From an uncultured Pelagibacteraceae bacterium (GTDB taxonomy: Bacteria; Pseudomonadota; Alphaproteobacteria; Pelagibacterales; AG-422-B15), in assembly GCA_902523455.1 (NCBI GenBank), contig CABYZG010000007.1, positions 1 to 64,000 on the forward strand: 64,000 bases of DNA. Direction: 5' to 3'. Positions 47,031 to 55,232 of this stretch are shown here, piece by piece. Within the stretch, counting starts at the first letter, position 1; each line of letters opens with the position of its first letter. Below the pieces are notes generated by a model. That model did no database searches, was not told where the DNA came from, and saw only the letters and a program-made list of their open reading frames with translations. A program made the translations under genes and the position numbers.

Positions 47031-47108
47031 TGGCGGGAGTGACGGGACTCGAACCCGCGACCTCCTGCGTGACAGGCAGGCGCTCTAACCAGACTGAGCT
47101 ACACCCCC
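47031..47108 (-). tRNA. tRNA-Asp (GTC), CCA encoded
   Basis: Full cloverleaf on the minus strand: acceptor GGGGGTG with CACTCCC, D stem GCTC/GAGC, anticodon stem CCTGC/GCAGG with loop CTGTCAC (anticodon GTC), T stem GCGGG/CCCGT with loop TTCGAGT, discriminator G and an encoded CCA. Its 3' part is duplicated at 45268-45296. It lies 31 bp from tRNA-Val, in the same direction, as in many Alphaproteobacteria between hup and nuoA. Confidence 0.97.
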
Positions 47109-47139
47109 ACAGTTAAATTTTCCATCTCGTGGGAAGAAA

Positions 47140-47215
47140 TGGTGGGCGATGAGAGGTTCGAACTCCCGACATTCACGGTGTAAACGTGACGCTCTTCCAG
47201 CTGAGCTAATCGCCC
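47140..47215 (-). tRNA. tRNA-Val (TAC), CCA encoded
   Basis: Minus-strand cloverleaf: acceptor GGGCGAT with ATCGCCC, D stem GCTC/GAGC, anticodon stem TCACG/CGTGA with loop TTTACAC (anticodon TAC), T loop TTCGAAC, discriminator A and encoded CCA. It lies upstream of tRNA-Asp and downstream of hup; the terminator at 47264-47305 separates it from hup. Confidence 0.97.
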
Positions 47216-47263
47216 GGAAAGACTGTTATATATCTATTTTAGCGAATATTCACAGATATTAAT

Positions 47264-47305
47264 AAAAAAATCCGACCACGCTTTGTATAAGAGTGATCGG
47301 ATTTT
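47264..47305 (-). terminator. Rho-independent terminator of hup
   Basis: On the minus strand, AATCCGATCAC (47303-47293) pairs with GTGGTCGGATT (47279-47269) with one G-U, giving an 11-bp stem and a 13-nt loop. It is followed by a run of seven T (47270-47264). It lies 27 bp after the HU stop. This is the clearest terminator in the window. Confidence 0.85.
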
Positions 47306-47331
47306 AAATAATTTAGTCAGCAGTTAAGGAA

Positions 47332-47625
47332 CTACATTCCTCCATCGCCGGCATTATTAACAGCTTCTTTCAAACCTTTTCCTGCAGTAAACTTAGGTCT
47401 AGTTGACTGAGGGATTTGAATGACCTCATTGGTACGTGGATTTCGACCTTGAGATGCTTTTCTAATTGATGTTTTGAATGTGCCAAAGCCTACCAATCTT
47501 ACTTCTCCTCTTGCTTTAAGAACATCAGTAATTTGGTCAAAAACTGCATTCACTGCCTTTTCTGAGTCAGATTTTTGCATACCTGTAACATCAGCTACTT
47601 TTGCTATTAAGTCTTGTTTGTTCAT
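47332..47625 (-). CDS. hup: DNA-binding protein HU
   Basis: Histone-like dimeric protein that bends and compacts DNA. At 97 residues it has the helical dimer core (about 1-45), GFGTFKTSIRKASQGRNPRT with the HU/IHF signature in the beta arm, and the conserved Pro of the arm tip in IQIPQSTRPKF. It has a short GDGGM tail. The start is preceded by a run of eight G, an unusually strong ribosome-binding site for this AT-rich genome. It has its own promoter region after lon and a strong terminator. Confidence 0.97.
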   Translation of the reverse strand: MNKQDLIAKVADVTGMQKSDSEKAVNAVFDQITDVLKARGEVRLVGFGTFKTSIRKASQGRNPRTNEVIQIPQSTRPKFTAGKGLKEAVNNAGDGGM

Positions 47626-47667
47626 AACCCCCCCCTTTTTTAGGAGTTTTTGATTCGTAATATAACT

Positions 47668-47696
47668 ATGAGACCTGAACTACTATATATAGTCAA
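47668..47696 (-). promoter_or_regulatory. Putative hup promoter with palindrome in the spacer
   Basis: On the minus strand, TTGACT (47696-47691) and TCTCAT (47673-47668) are 17 bp apart; the -35 is near consensus and the -10 is weak. The perfect palindrome ACTATATATAGT at 47682-47693 overlaps the -35 and could be an operator. Pattern only. Confidence 0.35.
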
Positions 47697-47763
47697 GAAA
47701 AAGCCCAAGAAAACTGCTAAAAATTAAAATTTAACTATATAAATTAAAGAAAATATAATGTAA

Positions 47764-50172
47764 TCAGTGAGTTATAGGATTATCCACATCTTGTTCAGCA
47801 TCATCTTCAGATATATCATTGGAAGACTTAGGTGAATCTTGCTCATCCCACTCAATGGGCAGAAGAGGCTTCGTCAAAGCTATTTTTAAAACCTCATCAA
47901 CATTGTCAACAAATATTAATTCGAGCCCGTCTTTTACATTATCTGGAATTTCGGCCATATCCTTTTCATTCTCTTTAGGAATTATAACAGTTTTTGTACC
48001 AGCTCTGAGAGCGGCTAATAGTTTTTCTTTCAAACCACCAATCCCAAGTGCCTTTCCACGAAGTGTTACTTCACCTGTCATAGCAATATCTTTTCTAACA
48101 GGTATACCTGTCAGCACTGAAACTATGGAAGTAACCATACCAAGGCCAGCAGATGGACCATCTTTTGGAATTGCACCTTCTGGAACATGAATATGGATAT
48201 CGCGTATCGGAAAAATAGTTGGTTTTATTCCAAACTCAATGCATCTTGAGCGAACATAAGATTTTGCGGCTTGGATAGACTCTTTCATTACATCGCCTAA
48301 TTTTCCAGTAATAGTCATGCGGCCTTTTCCAGGCATTATAACCGACTCTATTGGCAATATATCGCCGCCAACTTCTGTCCAAGCAAGACCTGTAACTATT
48401 CCAACCTGGTCGTCATTATCAATTTCTCCATATTTAAACTTTCTAACACCTGCAAACTCATGCAGGTTATCCTCGTTTATTGTTAGTGATCCAATATCAC
48501 CTGCTACAATTTTTTTAACTGTTTTACGAGCCAGGTTAGCAAGTTCTCTTTCTAAACTCCTTACACCTGCTTCCCTAGTATAATATCTTATCAATCCAGT
48601 TATTGCAGTATCATCCAGTATAAGCTCACCACTCTTCAAACCATGCTTCTCTAACATCTGTGGGGCTAAATGTTGTTTTACAATTTCTACTTTTTCATCT
48701 TCTGTGTAGCCTGCAATTCTAATAATTTCCATTCTGTCTAAAAGTGCTGGAGGCATCCTTAATGTATTAGCAGTTGTAATAAACATTGTATCGGACAAGT
48801 CATAATCAACTTCTAAATAGTGATCGTTAAATGAATTATTTTGCTCTGGATCAAGCACTTCCAATAAAGCTGATGAAGGATCTCCTCTGTAATCAGCTCC
48901 TAACTTATCAATTTCGTCTAATAGAAATAATGGATTAGATGATCCTGCTTTCTTCATCATCTGAAGAACCTTTCCAGGCAGAGATCCTATATAAGTTCTT
49001 CTGTGTCCTCTAATCTCTGCCTCATCTCTAACTCCCCCGAGAGACATTCTAACAAACTTTCTTCCCGTAGCTCTAGCAATCGATTTACCCAATGAAGTTT
49101 TACCTACGCCTGGAGCTCCAACTAAACATAAAATTGGACCTTTCATTTTCTTTATTCTTTGCTGAACAGCCAAATATTCTAGTATTCTCTCTTTAACTTT
49201 TTCAAGGCCATAGTGATCTTCGTTGAGTACACTCTCTGCGAATTTGATATCTTTTTTAACTTTTGTCTTTTTACCCCATGGTATTGTTAATATCCAATCT
49301 AAATAATTTCTTATAACACTGGACTCAGCGGACATTGGGCTCATTGATTTCAACTTTTTAATTTCTGAATAGCATTTTTCTTTTGCTTCTTTTGAGAGCT
49401 TAGTGTTCTCGATTTTCTCCTCATATTCCTGGATGTCGTCTTTACCATCATCGCCTTCTCCAAGCTCCTTTTGGATGGCTTTCATTTGCTCATTTAGATA
49501 ATATTCCCTTTGAGTTTTCTCCATTTGATTTTTTACACGACCTCTAATCTTTTTTTCAACTTGCATAACGTCGAGTTCTGCTTGTATAAAATTCATTATC
49601 TTTTCAAATCTCTCGGTAAGGTCGATTGCTTCTAATATCTCTTGTTTATCAGACAACTTGATTGATAAGTGTGATGCAATTGTGTCACTCAACTTAGCTA
49701 AATCATCAATTTCATTTATTGTTCCAAGTACTTCAGGAGGAATTTTTTTATTTAAATTTACATATTTATCAAAAAGATCTGTTATTGATTTAGATATTGC
49801 TCTTAATTTTTTATCTGAGCTATCATTGTTCTCATCAATAAGATCAATGTTGGATACTAGATAATCCTCATTATCAGTAAACATGTTGATCGAAGCTCTT
49901 TGAAGACCCTCGACAAGTACTTTGACTGTACCGTCTGGTAATTTTAATAACTGTAATACATTTGCAATTGTTCCGAAGTCAAAAAGGTCATCTTTTTTTG
50001 GGTCATCCACTGAAGCACTTTTTTGAGTGATGAGCATGATGCGTTTATCACCGGTCATGACTTTTTCCAGCGCCTTGACTGACTTGTCTCTCCCAACAAA
50101 CAATGGAACCACCATGTGAGGAAACACAACTATGTCTCTTAATGGCAATACTGGAATGTTATTTTCAAACAT
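47764..50172 (-). CDS. lon: ATP-dependent Lon protease
   Basis: AAA+ serine protease that degrades misfolded and selected regulatory proteins. The N-terminal substrate-binding domain (about 1-300) begins IPVLPLRDIVVFPHMVVPLFVG. Walker A is GAPGVGKTSLGKS and Walker B is FLLDEID. The catalytic Ser is in PKDGPSAGLGM and the Lys in GGLKEKLLAA. Length 802. Unlike clpX it has its own upstream gap of 125 bp, which holds a heat-shock-type promoter candidate. Confidence 0.97.
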   Translation of the reverse strand: MFENNIPVLPLRDIVVFPHMVVPLFVGRDKSVKALEKVMTGDKRIMLITQKSASVDDPKKDDLFDFGTIANVLQLLKLPDGTVKVLVEGLQRASINMFTDNEDYLVSNIDLIDENNDSSDKKLRAISKSITDLFDKYVNLNKKIPPEVLGTINEIDDLAKLSDTIASHLSIKLSDKQEILEAIDLTERFEKIMNFIQAELDVMQVEKKIRGRVKNQMEKTQREYYLNEQMKAIQKELGEGDDGKDDIQEYEEKIENTKLSKEAKEKCYSEIKKLKSMSPMSAESSVIRNYLDWILTIPWGKKTKVKKDIKFAESVLNEDHYGLEKVKERILEYLAVQQRIKKMKGPILCLVGAPGVGKTSLGKSIARATGRKFVRMSLGGVRDEAEIRGHRRTYIGSLPGKVLQMMKKAGSSNPLFLLDEIDKLGADYRGDPSSALLEVLDPEQNNSFNDHYLEVDYDLSDTMFITTANTLRMPPALLDRMEIIRIAGYTEDEKVEIVKQHLAPQMLEKHGLKSGELILDDTAITGLIRYYTREAGVRSLERELANLARKTVKKIVAGDIGSLTINEDNLHEFAGVRKFKYGEIDNDDQVGIVTGLAWTEVGGDILPIESVIMPGKGRMTITGKLGDVMKESIQAAKSYVRSRCIEFGIKPTIFPIRDIHIHVPEGAIPKDGPSAGLGMVTSIVSVLTGIPVRKDIAMTGEVTLRGKALGIGGLKEKLLAALRAGTKTVIIPKENEKDMAEIPDNVKDGLELIFVDNVDEVLKIALTKPLLPIEWDEQDSPKSSNDISEDDAEQDVDNPITH

Positions 50173-50251
50173 ATTCGACTCGATAATCCTTTTATTAATA
50201 AAATGACCAATACTAAAACTAGTAAAGTTATTTATTTTCCTACTACTCTTT

Positions 50252-50279
50252 AAATGTGCATAAATTCCTAATTTTCAAG
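50252..50279 (-). promoter_or_regulatory. Putative sigma32 (RpoH) promoter of lon
   Basis: On the minus strand, CTTGAAA (50279-50273) matches the RpoH -35 exactly. After 13 bp, GCACATTT (50259-50252) matches the -10 CCCCATTT at 6 of 8 positions. The lon start codon is about 80 bp downstream. Heat-shock control of lon is well known in Proteobacteria. Confidence 0.5.
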
Positions 50280-50297
50280 GAATAAAAGATTTGCGGG

Positions 50298-51566
50298 CTA
50301 AGCGCTTGTTTCTGAAGCTTTTTTGCCGTCTGTGTAAGTGTAGAGTGGACGAGCACGGCCCTCTGCGACTTCAGCATTAATCACAACCTCTTCAACGCCT
50401 TCAAGGGATGGTAATTCAAACATAGTATCGAGCAAGATACTCTCTAGTATAGACCTAAGTCCTCTTGCGCCAGTTTTTCTCTCAATTGCTTTTTTTGCGA
50501 TAACGCTGAGAGCTTCATTTGAAAGTATTAACTTAACATCTTCCATGTTAAATAATGTTTGATATTGTTTAACCAGTGCATTTTTAGGCTCTTGAAGAAT
50601 TTTTACTAGTGACTCTTCGTCTAAGTCTGTGAGAGTTGTAACAATAGGTAGTCTTCCTACAAATTCTGGTATTAGCCCATAACTTAACAAATCTTCAGGC
50701 TCTAAATGTTTTAAACTATTACCACCAGATTTCTCCTCATAGCTTTTCACATTTGCTTGAAATCCAATACCTGAGCCTTTTGATCTTTTGTTAATTATTT
50801 TATCTAACCCAGAAAAAGCCCCACCACATATAAATAAAATATTTGTTGTATCTACTTGTAAAAACTCTTGCTGCGGATGTTTTCTTCCACCTTGTGGTGG
50901 TACACTAGCAACTGTTCCTTCCATTATTTTAAGTAATGCTTGTTGAACACCCTCACCTGAAACATCTCTTGTAATTGATGGGTTTTCAGATTTTCTGCTA
51001 ACTTTATCAATTTCATCAATATAAACTATACCTCTCTGCGCCCTTTCAACATTATAGTCAGATGCCTGTAATAATTTTAAAATAATATTCTCAACATCTT
51101 CTCCAACATATCCTGCCTCAGTGAGAGTTGTGGCATCTGCCATTGTAAATGGCACATCTAAGATTCGTGCTAGAGTTTGGGCCAATAGAGTTTTACCACA
51201 ACCAGTAGGTCCAATTAAGAGAATGTTTGATTTAGATAATTCCACATCAGACTTAAAATTGGAATGCTCAATTCTTTTATAATGATTATGCACAGCTACA
51301 GACAAATTGTACTTGGCATCTTTTTGCCCTATTACGAAGTCATCTAAAGTTGCACAGATTTCTCTCGGAGTTGGAATTCTGCTTGATGATTTTGCCTTAG
51401 TCTCCTTATTTTCTTCTTGAATGATATCGTTACATAACTCAACGCACTCGTCACATATGAATACAGTTGGTCCTGCAATTAACTTCTTTACTTCGTGTTG
51501 ACTCTTACCGCAAAAAGAGCAGTAGAGCGTGTTCTTACTTTTACTATCGTTATTATTTTCACTCAT
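50298..51566 (-). CDS. clpX: ClpX, ATPase subunit of the Clp protease
   Basis: AAA+ unfoldase that feeds substrates into ClpP. The N-terminal zinc-binding domain has CSFCGKSQ and CDECVELC, with Walker [13 protein letters not shown] at about residue 117, Walker [10 protein letters not shown], and the [13 protein letters not shown] sensor-2 helix near the C terminus. The IGF-type loop that docks on ClpP corresponds to GIGFQ. Length 422. It follows clpP by 121 bp, a gap that contains a 12-bp palindrome. Confidence 0.97.
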   Translation of the reverse strand: MSENNNDSKSKNTLYCSFCGKSQHEVKKLIAGPTVFICDECVELCNDIIQEENKETKAKSSSRIPTPREICATLDDFVIGQKDAKYNLSVAVHNHYKRIEHSNFKSDVELSKSNILLIGPTGCGKTLLAQTLARILDVPFTMADATTLTEAGYVGEDVENIILKLLQASDYNVERAQRGIVYIDEIDKVSRKSENPSITRDVSGEGVQQALLKIMEGTVASVPPQGGRKHPQQEFLQVDTTNILFICGGAFSGLDKIINKRSKGSGIGFQANVKSYEEKSGGNSLKHLEPEDLLSYGLIPEFVGRLPIVTTLTDLDEESLVKILQEPKNALVKQYQTLFNMEDVKLILSNEALSVIAKKAIERKTGARGLRSILESILLDTMFELPSLEGVEEVVINAEVAEGRARPLYTYTDGKKASETSA

Positions 51567-51651
51567 AATTCAATTTTTTATTAATCTGCGAATCAATATT
51601 TATTAAGAAAAACATTTATGTAGAAAAAAAACAATTAATTTTAAAAAAAAG

Positions 51652-51663
51652 TGTTTATAAACA
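51652..51663. repeat. 12-bp palindrome between clpP and clpX
   Basis: TGTTTATAAACA is a perfect palindrome, 24 bp after the clpP stop and followed on the minus strand by a T-rich run. As a hairpin it would have at most a 4-bp stem, so it is a poor terminator; a protein-binding site is equally possible. Reported as a pattern without a role. Confidence 0.35.
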
Positions 51664-51687
51664 GTGGATTAAATTGACTATTTGAGG

Positions 51688-52311
51688 CTATTTCTCAGTT
51701 TTTGGCTCAACTCTTTTTTCCTGAATGCTATCAATTATGCCAAATTTCTGAGCCTCTTCCGGTGACATAAAGTTATCTCTTTCAAGTGCCTCTTCGATTG
51801 CTTCAACGGGCTGCCCTGTATGTTTTGCGTATATTTTGTTTAAATTCGCTTTCATTGCCAAGACCTCTTTCGCATGAATTTCTATGTCAGTTGCTTGACC
51901 TTGAAAGCCAGCAGATGGCTGGTGCACCATTATACGGCTATTGGGTAAAGCATATCTTTTTCCTTTTTCACCTGCTGCAAGTAAGAATGAGCCCATTGAA
52001 GCAGCCTGTCCAAAACAAAGAGTTGAGACTGGAGACTGTATGAATTGCATTGTGTCGTAAATTGCCAATCCATCACTTACAACTCCACCAGGTGAATTTA
52101 TATATAATGATATCTCTTTTTCGGGATTTTCAGATTCAAGAAACAAAAGCTGAGCTGAAACTAAAGAGGCCATGTGATCGTTAACTGGCCCAACTAAAAA
52201 TATTATTCTTTCCTTCAGTAATCTTGAATAAATATCAAAAGCACGTTCCCCTCTTCCCGTCTGTTCAACGACCATTGGAACCAATTGATCAAAAATTTTA
52301 TTATTAATCAT
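51688..52311 (-). CDS. clpP: ClpP, proteolytic subunit of the Clp protease
   Basis: Serine protease forming the tetradecameric chamber that works with ClpX (and ClpA). The catalytic Ser105 is in [11 protein letters not shown], His130 in [10 protein letters not shown] and the Asp is further on near residue 180. It starts [23 protein letters not shown], typical of proteobacterial ClpP with a short propeptide. Length 207. It is 2 bp from the tig stop, giving the standard tig-clpP-clpX order. Confidence 0.97.
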   Translation of the reverse strand: MINNKIFDQLVPMVVEQTGRGERAFDIYSRLLKERIIFLVGPVNDHMASLVSAQLLFLESENPEKEISLYINSPGGVVSDGLAIYDTMQFIQSPVSTLCFGQAASMGSFLLAAGEKGKRYALPNSRIMVHQPSAGFQGQATDIEIHAKEVLAMKANLNKIYAKHTGQPVEAIEEALERDNFMSPEEAQKFGIIDSIQEKRVEPKTEK

Positions 52312-52313
52312 TA

Positions 52314-53729
52314 TTATTTCTTAGTTTTTTTCTTAACTGTCTTTTTCTTTGCCGTTTTTTTCTTCACTTCAGTCTTTTCAACTGAATTGACGTTATTATA
52401 CATTTTGATAAACGAATCAACATCAACGCCTTTTTTTTTCAATTTAACCTTCGAAAGTATAAAGTCTACAATTTTATTTTCATATAAAGGAGCTTGAAGT
52501 TGCATCGCTGCATCCTGATTATTTCTATAATAATCAATCACTTTTTGTTCTTGTCCTTTAAAATTACTTGCATATTCAAAAAGGGCTTTATTCATCTCTT
52601 CTGGCGTCACTGAGATTTCATTTACTTTCCCAACCTCTTGAAGAATTAAGCCCAATTCAATTCTATTTTTTGCATCTTCCTTAAATTTAGTCTCGTTATC
52701 AGGAGTTAATTTTTTATCTTTAATTTCCTTTTGATGATCTATCGATGATGGACTTTGTGAATTTAAATAATTTGTAGATAAGTTCTGAAATTCAACATTT
52801 ATAAGATCTTCAGGTAACTCAAATTTGTGCGCTGACTGGAGCTTTTCAAAGAGTACTTTTTTATCGAGATTTTTTGTTAGATCTGAGTACTCACTTTGCA
52901 TTTGGTTTTCGACCTTACTTTTTAGATCCTTTAAATCAATTGCGCCCATTGATTTTGCCAATTCATCATCTACCTTTGACTCAACGGGTGAACTAATTTT
53001 TTTAATGTTGCAATCAAACACAGCATCAGCATTTTGTAATTCTTTTGCTGAATAATCTGCAGGAAATTTGACGTTTATCTTTTTACTATCTCCACTCTTT
53101 AGACCCACAAGGCCATCTTCTAAATCCTTTATGTATCGTCCAGAGCCAATTACAATTGTCTGGCTTTCTGCTTTTCCTCCGTCAAAATTCTTACCATCAA
53201 TGGTTCCTTCATAATCTAATAAGACAGAGTCCTCTTTCTTGGCTTTATAATCACTCCCTTGCTCTTTATATGTTCTTTGAGATTTAGCAATTAAGTCTAT
53301 TCGTTTATCAATTTCTCTTTTATCAAGCTTTACCGACGTTGATTCAATTTCTATTTTACTAAAATCGGCTAACTTTATTTCTGGAAAAACTTCAAACTCA
53401 ATTTTAAAGGTTTTATCAACATCTTTATTTACTTGTTCTTTATCTTTGTAATCAACTTTCGGCTGAGAAACAGGACGATGCTTTCCTTCTTGAATTATTT
53501 TTGAGACATTTTCATTTATTACAGCATTTAAAACTTCATTGTTAATCGCATCACCATGTTTTTGCATAATAATATTATTTGGAACTTTACCTGGTCTAAA
53601 GCCATCAATTTTTAATGATTTTTTTACTTCCTCAATCTTTGACTCTAGCTTTGCGTTAAAATCTACAGATGCAATTGTAAACTCATAAGCTCTTTTCAAA
53701 CCCTTATTCAATACTTCTTTATAACTCAT
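52314..53729 (-). CDS. tig: Trigger factor
   Basis: Ribosome-bound chaperone and peptidyl-prolyl isomerase that receives nascent chains. The N-terminal ribosome-docking signature is GFRPGKVP at about residues 43-50. The FKBP-like domain at about 150-240 contains [19 protein letters not shown]. The helical C-terminal chaperone domain follows. The 471-residue protein ends in a Lys/Thr-rich tail (about the last 20 residues, with repeated KKKT) not found in the common family ending; it resembles histone H1-like tails in composition only. It lies 21 bp after the tRNA-Leu. Confidence 0.96.
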   Translation of the reverse strand: MSYKEVLNKGLKRAYEFTIASVDFNAKLESKIEEVKKSLKIDGFRPGKVPNNIIMQKHGDAINNEVLNAVINENVSKIIQEGKHRPVSQPKVDYKDKEQVNKDVDKTFKIEFEVFPEIKLADFSKIEIESTSVKLDKREIDKRIDLIAKSQRTYKEQGSDYKAKKEDSVLLDYEGTIDGKNFDGGKAESQTIVIGSGRYIKDLEDGLVGLKSGDSKKINVKFPADYSAKELQNADAVFDCNIKKISSPVESKVDDELAKSMGAIDLKDLKSKVENQMQSEYSDLTKNLDKKVLFEKLQSAHKFELPEDLINVEFQNLSTNYLNSQSPSSIDHQKEIKDKKLTPDNETKFKEDAKNRIELGLILQEVGKVNEISVTPEEMNKALFEYASNFKGQEQKVIDYYRNNQDAAMQLQAPLYENKIVDFILSKVKLKKKGVDVDSFIKMYNNVNSVEKTEVKKKTAKKKTVKKKTKK

Positions 53730-53750
53730 ATTATCTTCTTACTAACAAAT

Positions 53751-53835
53751 TGGTGCGGATAGAGGGACTCGAACCCCCATGAGTTGCCTCACTGGTACCT
53801 AAAACCAGCGTGTCTACCAATTCCACCATATCCGC
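53751..53835 (-). tRNA. tRNA-Leu (TAG), CCA encoded
   Basis: Class II tRNA on the minus strand with a long variable arm: acceptor GCGGATA with TATCCGC, anticodon stem CTGGT/ACCAG with loop TTTAGGT (anticodon TAG), variable stem TGAGG-CAAC-TCATG region, T loop TTCGAGT, discriminator A and encoded CCA. It is directly upstream of tig, a frequent arrangement in Alphaproteobacteria, and may be processed from a shared transcript. Confidence 0.96.
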
Positions 53836-53921
53836 GATTAATAGAAAATGCAAAATAGACTATTTTCTGGATGATTACAGTAAAATATTTAAATTTGATG
53901 CTATAGTTTTGACCATTAATT

Positions 53922-54863
53922 ATGAGAAAAAATATTGTATTTTTAGATAGGTCCACCTTTCCATCTAATATTTTATTTCCAAAACTTGATTTTAGTCACA
54001 AGTGGAAAAACCATAATTTTACGAAGGTAAAAGAAGTCAAAAAAAGGATTGAGAAAGCACATATAATTGTTACCAACAAAATTGAGCTTAATAGAAATAA
54101 TTTGTATGGTGCAAAAAATTTAGAACTAATTGCAATAACTGCAACGGGAACGAATATAATAGACGTAGAGTACTGCAGAAAACATAAAATCTCCATATGC
54201 AATCTAAGAGACTATGCTTCTATTTCGGTTGCTGAACACGTTTTAACTCTCATGCTTGCGCTTTCTAAAAATATTAAAGGTCTCGAGAAAGATATAGACA
54301 AGAAACATTGGCAAAAAAGAAAAGTATTTGCATTACTTAGCAGAGAAATAAATGACCTACATGGCAAAACATTGGGTATAATTGGAAAAGGTTCAATCGG
54401 TATGAAAGTTGGCAGAATAGCTAGAGCATTTGGAATGAATATTAATTATTTTTCAGTAAGAAATTATAAAAAAACTCAATTCTTAAAATTCTTATCATCT
54501 CTTGATTATTTATCTATTCATTGCCCCTTGAATGAGAAAACAAAAGACCTGATAACAATTAAAGAATTAAAAATAATGAAAAAAAATATGATCTTGATTA
54601 ATACTGCAAGGGGCGGCATAGTTAATGAAAATGATTTGACAAATGCATTAAAACAAAAAATCATTGCAGGAGCTGGAATTGATGTCACGACTAGTGAACC
54701 TCCAAAAAAATCTCACGCTTATTATAGCATATTAAATGAAGCAAATTTCATTTGGACACCCCATACTGCATGGGCATCAAATGAAACCTTGCAAGAAGCA
54801 ATCAATCAATTAATAAAAAATATAAATTCTTTTTATAAAGGCAGAAAAAGAAATATCGTTTAA
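53922..54863 (+). CDS. D-2-hydroxyacid dehydrogenase family protein
   Basis: A 313-residue NAD(P)-dependent dehydrogenase of the D-isomer-specific 2-hydroxyacid family (glycerate, hydroxypyruvate or related substrates). The Rossmann motif is GIIGKGSIGMKVGRIARAFG at about residues 148-167. The substrate/cofactor Arg is in NTARGGIVNENDL, and the catalytic His is in TPHTAWAS near residue 283. The acidic catalytic residue is probably in GIDVTTSEPP. It resembles glycerate dehydrogenases most, but the substrate cannot be fixed. The 3' end overlaps the convergent DUF2256 gene by 2 bp. Confidence 0.88.
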   Translation: MRKNIVFLDRSTFPSNILFPKLDFSHKWKNHNFTKVKEVKKRIEKAHIIVTNKIELNRNNLYGAKNLELIAITATGTNIIDVEYCRKHKISICNLRDYASISVAEHVLTLMLALSKNIKGLEKDIDKKHWQKRKVFALLSREINDLHGKTLGIIGKGSIGMKVGRIARAFGMNINYFSVRNYKKTQFLKFLSSLDYLSIHCPLNEKTKDLITIKELKIMKKNMILINTARGGIVNENDLTNALKQKIIAGAGIDVTTSEPPKKSHAYYSILNEANFIWTPHTAWASNETLQEAINQLIKNINSFYKGRKRNIV

Positions 54864-54994
54864 GCCTTTTTTATTCCGGCACACTTTTTTGAACAGTATA
54901 TTACTCTGTCCCAGTTCAATCTCCATTTTTTTCTCCAGTTGAAAGGGCGATTACAAACCGGGCATATTTTAGATGGCAAGTTTTCTTTTTTCAT
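54860..54994 (-). CDS. DUF2256 zinc-ribbon-like small protein
   Basis: A 44-residue protein. It has CPVCNRPFNWRKKW at residues 11-24 and VIYCSKKCAG at 31-40, giving two CxxC/CxxxC pairs that should bind one zinc ion. The pattern C-P-x-C-x(5)-W-R-K-K-W-x(7)-V-x-Y-C-S-x(2)-C matches the DUF2256 family, often found near photolyase-related or small housekeeping genes and of unknown function. The stop overlaps that of the convergent dehydrogenase. Confidence 0.85.
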   Translation of the reverse strand: MKKENLPSKICPVCNRPFNWRKKWRLNWDRVIYCSKKCAGIKKA

Positions 54995-55013
54995 GATCTA
55001 ATTATTAAATTAT

Positions 55014-55232
55014 ATGAAATTGTTTCAAGTCCATACAGGTTTTTATGATCCTAATATTTCAGATGGCTTTTACGAAGGGCACACCAATATCTTTGTCTGC
55101 GCGAAAGATGAAAAAGAAGCTCGAAAAAAAGTAAAAGAAAAAGAAGAATATAAGAAATTTAAGATGCACATTGATGGTATTCAGGAAATAACTATCGTTG
55201 ATGACTATAAAGTTGAGCTAAATAAAATTTAG
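55014..55232 (+). CDS. DUF1543-like small protein
   Basis: A 72-residue protein, MKLFQVHTGFYDPN at the start, then an EGHTNIFVCAKDEKEARKKVKEKEEYKKF segment (given in part) and MHIDGIQEITIVDDYKVEL. The strand-loop-HTNIFVCA-helix-HIDGI-strand pattern resembles the DUF1543 family, of unknown function. It starts 19 bp from the DUF2256 gene on the opposite strand and its stop overlaps the esterase stop by 4 bp. Assignment is by motif likeness. Confidence 0.7.
   Translation: MKLFQVHTGFYDPNISDGFYEGHTNIFVCAKDEKEARKKVKEKEEYKKFKMHIDGIQEITIVDDYKVELNKI

Noticed and set aside
50264-50283. ATTCCT/AGGAAT inverted repeat after clpX as a terminator
   Set aside because: Only a 6-bp AT-rich stem with no T-run on the clpX strand; it overlaps the lon promoter candidate.
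52336-52385. Lys-rich codons at the tig 3' end as a tandem DNA repeat
   Set aside because: The DNA copies are imperfect and explained by the Lys/Thr-rich protein tail; not a separate repeat element.
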